The position numbers and the translations under genes were made by a program. This document shows positions 1 through 5,477 of a stretch of 7,552 nucleotides of DNA, piece by piece. Positions within the stretch are counted from its first letter, which is position 1, and the number at the start of each line of letters is the position of its first letter. Below the pieces are notes generated by a model, which saw nothing but the letters and a program-made list of their open reading frames with translations, did not search any database and was not told the DNA's origin. Source of the DNA: CBDAPI01 sp964565865 (lineage in GTDB: Bacteria; Acidobacteriota; UBA6911; RPQK01; CBDAPI01); the NCBI GenBank assembly GCA_964565865.1, contig CAZMGM010000058.1:1-7552 (forward strand). Direction: 5' to 3'.

Positions 1-869
1 TCGAAACTGTCCATCACCTGACCGTCCAATGTCCAGTAGACCGTGTTGGCGTCATCCGTCAGGTAGAGCCCCCAGCGGCGGCTGCTGCCAAGAATCTGGT
101 TTATTTCCTGCTCAGACCGGTAGACTCTAGAAGCCAGAGCAACACAGTCAAAGGTAACGAAGGTCCCGCCCTGTTCTACCGCATCCTCGTGTAGTTGTCT
201 CCGTTCTCTCTCGCTCAGATCCGTGGGCCCGCCAGGCACATATCCATCCCTCGGGTAATTGTCAAAGTCCCCGGACACAAGGTCGCGCACCAGGTAAACG
301 TACAGCCCACTAGGGAGGATCAGATCAAGGTGCAGTTGAACTCCCCGGTCTTTTTCTTTGTCAACCTTGCCACCCGTTGGCCCCTGCCGGCTGCTAACAG
401 TCAGACCCCAGGCCTGAACCAACCTCAGCTGTCCCTCCTGTTCCGTTTTGAAGGTCCTAAATTCAGAATGATCTCCTTCGTGACTGAAGCCGGCCATGGT
501 GATTTCCACACCGTTGGTCCCGGCCAATCCCGGATTAAAGACTCTCTCGGTGGTAGCGAAACCGCCCACGCCCAGCTGATGGGGGCGCAGGACGTCCAAC
601 AGCCAGTACCCGTTTTCTATCCTCGCCTGGCCGGTCCCCATCCGGGTCCACCGCGTCAGGTCAAAATAATCCGGTGGTTCGTACTCCCGACTGAAGTCGT
701 CACTGAACTGCAGCACCAGACCAGCTTTTTTCTGCTTGTGCTCCTCTTGAATTCCAATCGTGGACGGTTCCGGTGCGCTTTCCGAAGCCTGCCTGCAGCC
801 GGAACCGACTACACCAAGCGTCACCACCGTGAGAGTGCCGACCAGCGCCCAACCTAATCTCTTACTCAT
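1..869 (-). CDS. Secreted lipoprotein with a probable concanavalin-like (LamG-type) beta-sandwich domain, 3' end missing
   Basis: The reverse strand is open from an ATG at 869 to the window edge: 289 codons with no stop, so the C-terminus lies outside. An AAGGTG ribosome binding site sits 5 nt before the ATG. The N-terminus has a Lys-Arg pair, a hydrophobic stretch (about residues 6-22) and a lipobox-like VGSGC with Cys25, so the mature protein should be lipid-anchored in the envelope. A polar linker (26-50) leads into a beta-rich region with a strand-like FSDDFS at 55-60, several aromatic strands, and near the visible end WGLYLTDDANTVYWTLDG (266-283). The last resembles the 'WxLDG' strand of concanavalin-like lectin/glucanase folds and of DUF6081-type proteins. 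I see no glycosidase catalytic motif such as ExDxxE in the visible part. The gene is transcribed divergently from the secreted protein at 1308. The coding call and the lipoprotein signal are well supported; the fold is inference, and the substrate or role is unknown. Confidence 0.8.
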   Translation of the reverse strand, partial: MSKRLGWALVGTLTVVTLGVVGSGCRQASESAPEPSTIGIQEEHKQKKAGLVLQFSDDFSREYEPPDYFDLTRWTRMGTGQARIENGYWLLDVLRPHQLGVGGFATTERVFNPGLAGTNGVEITMAGFSHEGDHSEFRTFKTEQEGQLRLVQAWGLTVSSRQGPTGGKVDKEKDRGVQLHLDLILPSGLYVYLVRDLVSGDFDNYPRDGYVPGGPTDLSERERRQLHEDAVEQGGTFVTFDCVALASRVYRSEQEINQILGSSRRWGLYLTDDANTVYWTLDGQVMDSF

Positions 870-901
870 AGTTACACCTTACTGTTGATCATAGGAGTGT
901 G

Positions 902-931
902 TATATAGAATCGAACCCACGCAAATGTCTC
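902..931 (-). promoter_or_regulatory. Possible promoter for the leftward lipoprotein gene
   Basis: Read on the minus strand, a GAGACA hexamer (926-931) is followed after 18 nt by TATATA (902-907), which lies 32 nt before the ATG at 869. The spacing and the -10-like box fit a sigma70-type promoter, but the -35 box matches TTGACA only partly. This is a pattern match only, so confidence is low. Confidence 0.22.
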
Positions 932-998
932 GCTTCCCTGAGAGAGATCATACGACAAAACAGACCAGCAATCGTTCCAACAGGAAAGAGTCAAGGAG

Positions 999-1016
999 GA
1001 GCTCCGTCGGGAGCTC
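999..1016. repeat. Perfect 7-bp hairpin
   Basis: GAGCTCC (999-1005), loop GTCG, GGAGCTC (1010-1016). The stem is perfect and GC-rich with a tetraloop. No T-run follows on either strand, so it is not a standard intrinsic terminator. Position between divergent genes would allow a regulatory role, but nothing shows one. Confidence 0.5.
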
Positions 1017-1046
1017 GACGAGCGGGAGAGAGGCTGTCTATTTTAT

Positions 1047-1118
1047 GCCAATAGGTTAGTGTCCTGCTATTCTTTCCCCGGAGTAATCCCATACCAACAT
1101 GTGGAAGAGCCTATTGGC
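1047..1118. repeat. Spaced 9-bp inverted repeat pair
   Basis: GCCAATAGG at 1047-1055 is the exact reverse complement of CCTATTGGC at 1110-1118, with 54 nt between the arms. The pair could form a long-loop stem in RNA or serve as two half-sites for a dimeric DNA-binding protein upstream of the gene at 1308. The sequence shows only the symmetry; function is unknown. Confidence 0.45.
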
Positions 1119-1307
1119 TGAACTTGTTTAGCGGGAAGACCTGGGAGCAGTGTTTGGCAGCTGGTGGAGAAGCCACAGGATTCCTGGAAGCCCGCTGGGA
1201 AACCTTGCTGTAGATGAAGCCTGGAGATTGTTTTCTGGCTTACCTAACCTCAGATAGCTCGATATCCTACGATTAGGGGAAATCCGTAACAACCCATGGA
1301 GGTTTAA

Positions 1308-2588
1308 ATGAGATTGTTTGCACGGGCGCACTGCGCATTTCAGGTAGTTCTAATCGTGGTGTTAACGACCTCAGTTCGGGCTCAGGAGCAAGACCGATGT
1401 CGCGATATTTTGATTCAAAGTGGGAACGACCGAATGACACTCGACCGAGGGAATTACCAGCAGCAAGTGGTACGTTGGATGTGCAATAACCAGCGGGGTA
1501 TTCTTGGCCTGGACAATCATCTCAAAGCGGGCTTAATTCGGGGGATCCCCGCTCAGTTTGGCGGTGACTTGGATGACGAGTCTGCGACCTCTTGGTTCGA
1601 CAGTCATTGTGGTACCAGTCCACAGTCGATTGCGGTGAAGCAGGCTGATGACGTGGTTGCTCGACTGGTCCCTGGTCCCAGTGCGGAACACTGGTTGTCC
1701 TGCATCGTTCACAGCGCATATGACTGGCAAATCCGGATCCGGCGGGCTCATGGTTTGAACGAGCCTGCCGTCAAGCTGGCTGCTGTACTCGATGGGTCTT
1801 TTATAAAATTAGCCGCAACCTGGCAGCCTGATCCTTCTGGTGACCCCCCGCCCAAAATCACTAATTTTCTTGTATTTGGCGCAGACTGTCCCATCAAGGG
1901 GAGCGGATTCTCCATTGGCACACCTTTAGATCATGAGAGCACGATTACCTGTCAAAGACGAGGAGACTCGGCAATGGCATTTGTATTGGGTACCAGCTAT
2001 TCCCCGGCTGCCCTTCATTTCCCCAGCGTGAAGCCCCCTCCTGCCGAGAGCGCCAGGATCACTTCAGTGGCAATGCCTGTGGGAAGCATGGATGGAGGAA
2101 CCCCTTTGGAGGACCAATCGTGGAGCGTAACATTTCCCTTGAGCAAACCAGACGCGCCGGGGATTGGGTACCTTGTTGCGCCTGAGACACTGCCGGACGA
2201 TCGGATAGCCCTTCACGATCATCACTTTCTCAAGTCTGGCACCCGCCTTCTTGATCCGCGCCGGTCGGTGATCACATACGGGTTTGACCGCGAAACGGCC
2301 GTATTGGAACTGGAGATGATTCAGCATAACAACGCCATTGCGAGAATAGAGGGCTTTGCCGGGAATAATGATGATGGAATGGTCTCTGTTGGAGTAGCGT
2401 CCATCGATCCAGGCTGCGCCCGAGCGGAGTACTACGAGGGACAGCATTGTATATTCACTTTTCCGCATCCGAGAAGAGCTAAGTTCTTTCGAGTCGAGAT
2501 GCTGGAAACAAACTCTCCCCAGGGCTTTGCGGTGTTTCGAGCCTACCCGCGCGGCATGGACCACCGTCGCTATTTGTCGTTACGCTAG
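1308..2588 (+). CDS. Secreted protein of unknown function, cysteine-rich
   Basis: This 426-residue protein starts at an ATG preceded 5 nt upstream by TGGAGG (1297-1302). Residues 1-25 form a Sec signal peptide: Arg/His-containing n-region, hydrophobic core around 11-23, likely cleavage after VRA25. The mature part has eight cysteines (31, 59, 101, 132, 194, 215, 370, 381), an even number consistent with disulfides outside the cytoplasm. The N-terminal third (31-150) has the spaced pattern VVRWMC, GIPAQFGG, WFDSHC, HWLSC, reminiscent of uncharacterised secreted bacterial proteins with the same Trp/Cys layout. The last 170 residues look beta-rich (ITYGFD, AVLELEM, AKFFRVEML, GFAVFRAYPRG) and could be a discoidin-like sandwich, but I cannot assign a family. 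No catalytic motif is evident. The nearest rightward gene begins 361 nt downstream, so it is probably transcribed alone. The coding call is firm; the function is unknown. Confidence 0.85.
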   Translation: MRLFARAHCAFQVVLIVVLTTSVRAQEQDRCRDILIQSGNDRMTLDRGNYQQQVVRWMCNNQRGILGLDNHLKAGLIRGIPAQFGGDLDDESATSWFDSHCGTSPQSIAVKQADDVVARLVPGPSAEHWLSCIVHSAYDWQIRIRRAHGLNEPAVKLAAVLDGSFIKLAATWQPDPSGDPPPKITNFLVFGADCPIKGSGFSIGTPLDHESTITCQRRGDSAMAFVLGTSYSPAALHFPSVKPPPAESARITSVAMPVGSMDGGTPLEDQSWSVTFPLSKPDAPGIGYLVAPETLPDDRIALHDHHFLKSGTRLLDPRRSVITYGFDRETAVLELEMIQHNNAIARIEGFAGNNDDGMVSVGVASIDPGCARAEYYEGQHCIFTFPHPRRAKFFRVEMLETNSPQGFAVFRAYPRGMDHRRYLSLR

Positions 2589-2737
2589 CGAACGCTCACA
2601 CCACAGCCGCAGCGCTGCCACGCACTGGAAAGATTGGCATCGAGGCAAAAAAATATGCCACAGATGAGCTAGCCAAGATTGTGAAGATCCGTTAGCGCCC
2701 AAATTTGCTCGGTTAAGGTAGAGTAGAGGGGAAACGA

Positions 2738-2842
2738 GTCCTGTACCTCTTTCTCCTTCCGGTCCAGCAGCGGCAAATGAGTTCAGTTTGCTGAACTCAT
2801 GCTGATAGGATCCTGGACTGGGAGGAGAAAAAGGCCCAGGGC
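2738..2842. repeat. Large imperfect inverted repeat (about 105-nt hairpin)
   Basis: The core is a perfect 10-bp stem, ATGAGTTCAG (2777-2786) and CTGAACTCAT (2791-2800), closed by a TTTG tetraloop. Outside it, CAGC (2768-2771) pairs with GCTG (2801-2804), leaving a 5-nt bulge on the left. GTCCAG (2762-2767) pairs with CTGGAC (2813-2818), leaving an 8-nt bulge on the right. A pyrimidine arm (2746-2760) then pairs with a purine arm (2820-2834) over 15 positions with one C-A mismatch and one G-T wobble. CCTG (2740-2743) further pairs with CAGG (2837-2840). No T-run follows on either strand, which argues against a plain intrinsic terminator. It could be a structured RNA, an mRNA-protecting 3' structure for the upstream gene, or a miniature palindromic repeat element. 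The pairing is directly visible; the role is not. Confidence 0.7.
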
Positions 2843-2936
2843 GAAGACAAAGAGTCCAAATCAGTAGAAAGAGGACAATTATCGTAGGCAGCAATTTAGC
2901 CCCGTTATTCATTCTTCCCCGTGGGTTTCCACTCAT

Positions 2937-2944
2937 AAGGAGGG
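2937..2944 (+). promoter_or_regulatory. Strong ribosome binding site deciding a GTG start
   Basis: AAGGAGGG, a near-perfect anti-16S match, lies 5 nt before the GTG at 2950. It selects this start for the small membrane protein and argues that the short gene is, or recently was, translated. Confidence 0.8.
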
Positions 2945-2949
2945 TTATT

Positions 2950-3132
2950 GTGGAACTCAGTCAAAAAGGAATGGCTAAGGCCTTCGGGTTCGGCTGGGGC
3001 GGAGCCATGCTAGTGGCCGGCCTGGGACACCTGATCTTCTTCCCGTACGGACAATCCTTCCTTCAGGTGATTGGCTACGTGAACAGCGATGTGGTTGCAA
3101 AGGAGCATGGCAAGAGCGTTGTGGTTTTGTGA
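2950..3132 (+). CDS. Small membrane protein, probable C-terminally truncated holin-family homologue
   Basis: This 60-codon gene starts at GTG with an ideal AAGGAGGG site 5 nt upstream. The product begins MELSQKGMAKAFGFGWGGAM and has a Gly-rich hydrophobic segment around residues 11-32 (FGFGWGGAMLVAGLGHLIFF), followed by YGQSFLQVIGYV. As I recall them, small 'bacteriophage holin family' membrane proteins of Acidobacteriota-like genomes have the same start, WGG core and YGQxFL motif. They run to roughly 90 residues with a second membrane helix rich in Gly/Ala and ending near FAWLYN. Here the reading frame stops after KSVVVL, just where that second helix would begin, and no matching helix appears downstream in another frame. 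I read it as a truncated remnant that keeps an intact translation start, though a genuine 60-residue protein is possible. Its last 44 nt overlap the open frame of the beta-helix gene, which could allow coupled translation. Confidence 0.55.
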   Translation: MELSQKGMAKAFGFGWGGAMLVAGLGHLIFFPYGQSFLQVIGYVNSDVVAKEHGKSVVVL

Positions 3133-5119
3133 GACTCTGTTAGCAGAGCAATCCAAATCGAAGTCGGGATTCATTCGCTTCCTCCTACCGTTTCTCTTTC
3201 TCGCCCTCGCTGCCTCCGCACATGCGCAGAATAGCACTCGAGCGGGCCGCCTCACGGTCGAGCACCCGACTCTGCACAATCTCGGCTTTGAATGGACAAT
3301 TAGTGGTGACGCCAACCGCAACGCTTCCGTTCGGGTCGGGTTCCGCCGCTCGGGAGAATCCGTCTGGCGCCGAGCACTATCGCTGGTGCGAGTCGGTGGC
3401 GAGCACGTCTTCCGCAAGCGCGAGCATCTCGACTACACGGTCCCAAACGGTTTTGCGGGCAGTATTTTTAACCTCGAGCCCGGCACGGAATATGAGTGTC
3501 GCCTCCATTTGACCGATCCGGACGGAGCCACGGGAAAGACGACTGAAACCGTGCGTATCAGGACTCGTACTGAGCCGCAGCCATATGCACGGGGTCGAGT
3601 CATGCACGTTTATCCGCCTTATCATGAGGGGGAAAGGCTGGAACCCCATTTCAGCAGCCTGCTCCAGGCCTACTACGGCTCTGGGCTCGGTGACTGGAGC
3701 ATCGTGTGGGAGCAGCGAGCCCAACCCGGCGACACCATCCTCATGCATGCCGGACTCTACAAGAACGAGCGACTGAACTACGTCGACCCCATGATGACGC
3801 CGTTCGACGGGACCATGTCACTGACCCTGAAAGGCACTCGGGAAAGACCCATCACGATCAAGGCGGCCGGGGACGGTGAAGTCGTCTTTGACGGCGCGGG
3901 TAATCACCGGCTGTTCGACGTGATGGCTTCGGCCTACCATATCTTTGACGGGCTCACTTTCCGGAATACCGACGTGGCCATTTTCGCCGGGCAGAAAGAG
4001 GTGCTGGGCGCGGTCGGCCTGGCCGTCAAAAACTGTCGCTTCGAGAACATCGGCTTCGGTATCTGGACCGAGTATGCTGGATCGAGCGACTTCTACATTG
4101 CCGACAATCTCTTTCTCGGCCGCGGCGAACAGCGCAACCTTATGGTGGGTTGGACCGGGCCCCTGTGGGCGAGTGTCGGCCCTTACGGATCCCATGAAGT
4201 CCGGAGCTACTATGCCATCAAGGTTTATGGTCCCGGCCACGTGATTGCGCACAATGCCATCGCCTATTTCCACGATGGCATCGGTATCTCGACCTACGGC
4301 ACGCCCGAGCCGGATCCCGAGAGGCGCGCTTCGTCGATCGACATCTACAACAACGACATCCACATGTCAGGCGACGACTTTATCGAGACCGACGGTGGCG
4401 TGCACAACATCCGCGTTTACCAAAACCGGGGAGTGAATGCGGCCCATGGAGGCTACAGCTCGCAACCAATCTTCGGCGGCCCGGCCTATTTCATCCGCAA
4501 CGTCCTCTACCATGTTCCCAGCGGAGTCGCGTTCAAGTTCTATGCCAGGGCGGCCGGCCTGTTCGCCTACCACAACACGATCGTCGGGGAGCAGGTAGCG
4601 ACCGGCCCCACATCCAACATGCATTACCGCAACAACCTGTTCCTGGGACTGGATACCCCGGATCGGGGGGTGATGACCTGGGGGAATGCGACCGAGGCCT
4701 ACAGCTCGGACTACAACGGTTACCGTCCCAACACGGGGGTCACAGAGCAGTATCGCTGGCTCGCTCCCAGAAATGGGCGGCCGGTCTCTGAACCGCAATC
4801 CTCCGACTGGCGGACTTTCTCAACGCTGGAACAGCTCCGAGCGGCGACCGGCCAGGAGTACCACGGCCTGGAACTAGACTTTGACATCTTCGAGAAGATG
4901 ACCCCACCCGACCCTACCAGGCGTCACGCGGTTTATCATGCCATGGACCTGGACTTTCGGTTGAAGCCGAACAGCAAGGCCATGGACGCCGGCGACCGAA
5001 TTCCGACGGTCAACGACAACTTTACCGGGAATGCCCCCGACCTGGGGGCGCTGGAAGTGGGCCGGCCCGAACCGCATTATGGCCCGCGCTGGCTCAAGCA
5101 CCAGCCTTTCTATCGCTGA
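3089..5119 (+). CDS. Secreted right-handed parallel beta-helix protein with N-terminal FN3-like domain
   Basis: From the ATG at 3089 the product is 676 residues. The start is uncertain: neither ATG 3089 nor ATG 3107 has a well-spaced ribosome binding site (AAGGAG lies only 1 nt before 3107). The first 20 or so residues read through the neighbouring small gene and may not be translated. A Sec signal follows (KSKSGFIR, then hydrophobic FLLPFLFLALAASAHA), with likely cleavage after AHA46. Residues 51-160 resemble a fibronectin-III-like sandwich (NLEPGTEYECRLHLTDPDG). Residues 168-550 show the repeated short strands of a pectate-lyase-type beta-helix, for example ITIKAAGDGEVVFDG, HIFDGLTFRN, IDIYNNDI, GDDFIETDGGVHNIRVYQNR and FAYHNTIVG. 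The C-terminus carries NAPDLGALEVG (648-658), a closing motif common in such proteins. Relatives bind, cleave or epimerise polysaccharides outside the cytoplasm. I cannot identify catalytic residues, so substrate and activity stay open. The downstream spacer is long, so an operon with the dehydratase is unproven. Confidence 0.85.
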   Translation: MWLQRSMARALWFCETLLAEQSKSKSGFIRFLLPFLFLALAASAHAQNSTRAGRLTVEHPTLHNLGFEWTISGDANRNASVRVGFRRSGESVWRRALSLVRVGGEHVFRKREHLDYTVPNGFAGSIFNLEPGTEYECRLHLTDPDGATGKTTETVRIRTRTEPQPYARGRVMHVYPPYHEGERLEPHFSSLLQAYYGSGLGDWSIVWEQRAQPGDTILMHAGLYKNERLNYVDPMMTPFDGTMSLTLKGTRERPITIKAAGDGEVVFDGAGNHRLFDVMASAYHIFDGLTFRNTDVAIFAGQKEVLGAVGLAVKNCRFENIGFGIWTEYAGSSDFYIADNLFLGRGEQRNLMVGWTGPLWASVGPYGSHEVRSYYAIKVYGPGHVIAHNAIAYFHDGIGISTYGTPEPDPERRASSIDIYNNDIHMSGDDFIETDGGVHNIRVYQNRGVNAAHGGYSSQPIFGGPAYFIRNVLYHVPSGVAFKFYARAAGLFAYHNTIVGEQVATGPTSNMHYRNNLFLGLDTPDRGVMTWGNATEAYSSDYNGYRPNTGVTEQYRWLAPRNGRPVSEPQSSDWRTFSTLEQLRAATGQEYHGLELDFDIFEKMTPPDPTRRHAVYHAMDLDFRLKPNSKAMDAGDRIPTVNDNFTGNAPDLGALEVGRPEPHYGPRWLKHQPFYR

Positions 5120-5321
5120 TCCAGGGCTTTGTTACGCGCAGGACCGAAGGCAGGAAAGGACATGCCCGATTTCGGTTAGGAATTACGCCCAAAACACCGA
5201 ACTAGGAGGGATCTGTGAGGTGGATGCTGTCATGCCGTCATTAGGGGGGTATCCCTTTAAATCTCTACCAAGCAACGTAGACTCCTCTGTGCGCTTACAA
5301 TGAAGCGAATAGCGGGCAAGA

Positions 5322-5340
5322 AGCTCATTATGCATGAGCT
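5322..5340. repeat. Perfect 7-bp hairpin in the dehydratase upstream region
   Basis: AGCTCAT (5322-5328), loop TATGC, ATGAGCT (5334-5340). It lies about 140 nt before the dehydratase start. It could be an operator-like palindrome or part of an mRNA leader structure. No T-run follows, so it is not a standard terminator. Confidence 0.45.
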
Positions 5341-5465
5341 AGCGAACCACTTGTAAAGCGGCGGATTCTTCATACGAGGATCTTCGGCAGGCCAATGTGC
5401 GGTGCGCGGTCGGGACTCAACGACGCTTGCCTGAGAAAGCACCAACACATAGCCAACCTCAATTC

Positions 5466-5470
5466 GGGAG
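5466..5470 (+). promoter_or_regulatory. Ribosome binding site deciding the dehydratase start
   Basis: GGGAG lies 7 nt before the ATG at 5478. It favours that start over the upstream GTG at 5397, which has no such site and would bury the twin-arginine signal behind 27 unrelated residues. Confidence 0.65.
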
Positions 5471-5477
5471 ACGAAGC

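Larger units (their letters stand above)
870..1307. other. Divergent intergenic spacer without a supported gene
   Basis: This 438-nt spacer separates the leftward lipoprotein from the rightward secreted protein and must hold both promoters. It contains a 7-bp hairpin (999-1016) and a pair of 9-bp inverted repeats (1047-1055 and 1110-1118). One frame is open from 942 to 1121 and encodes a charged stretch (KEELRRELDERERG) but has no usable start codon or ribosome binding site. It may be a decayed gene tail or simply chance. The remainder (1122-1290) shows nothing I can name. Confidence 0.6.
2589..2949. other. Intergenic spacer containing a large hairpin and possible gene debris
   Basis: This 361-nt spacer lies between two rightward genes. 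It opens with a 10-bp palindrome GCAGCGCTGC (2609-2618), then a 6-bp inverted repeat TGGCAT/ATGCCA (2635-2640, 2655-2660) around an A7 run, and then the large imperfect hairpin at 2738-2842. A plus-strand frame ending at TAG 2693-2695 reads KIGIEAKKYATDELAKIVKIR, which is protein-like but has no start of its own. It may be a decayed C-terminus or chance. The spacer ends with the strong ribosome binding site of the gene at 2950. Confidence 0.55.
5120..5477. other. Intergenic spacer with tiny open frames and a hairpin
   Basis: This 358-nt spacer lies between the beta-helix gene and the dehydratase gene. A strong AGGAGGG (5204-5210) stands 4 nt before a GTG at 5215, but that frame encodes only nine residues (MRWMLSCRH, stop at 5242-5244). 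This could be a leader peptide or the remains of a lost gene. A second tiny frame, 5300-5356, encodes MKRIAGKKLIMHELANHL and overlaps the hairpin at 5322-5340. There is no good ribosome binding site for it. No clear promoter boxes or terminator stand out. Confidence 0.5.

Noticed and set aside
195..857. A 220-residue plus-strand open frame
   Set aside because: It is the antisense shadow of the leftward lipoprotein gene, which has a signal peptide, lipobox and ribosome binding site. The plus-strand product has none of these.
2064..2564. A 166-residue minus-strand frame inside the secreted protein gene
   Set aside because: The sense-strand gene has a signal peptide and a ribosome binding site; this frame has no supported start and no recognisable domains.
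2738..2842. Integron attC site as an explanation of the hairpin
   Set aside because: The outer ends lack the GTTRRRY / RYYYAAC core sites, and no integrase or cassette array is present.
2580..2936. A 118-residue minus-strand frame with a hydrophobic segment near its N-terminus
   Set aside because: It has no ribosome binding site on that strand, crosses the large hairpin, begins opposite the strong plus-strand ribosome binding site, and has low-complexity Pro/Gly/Ser content. It is probably chance, though a small membrane protein cannot be fully excluded.
5397..5477. An upstream GTG start adding 27 residues to the dehydratase
   Set aside because: There is no ribosome binding site, the extra residues look non-coding, and the extension would hide the twin-arginine signal. 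The ATG at 5478 with GGGAG is better.
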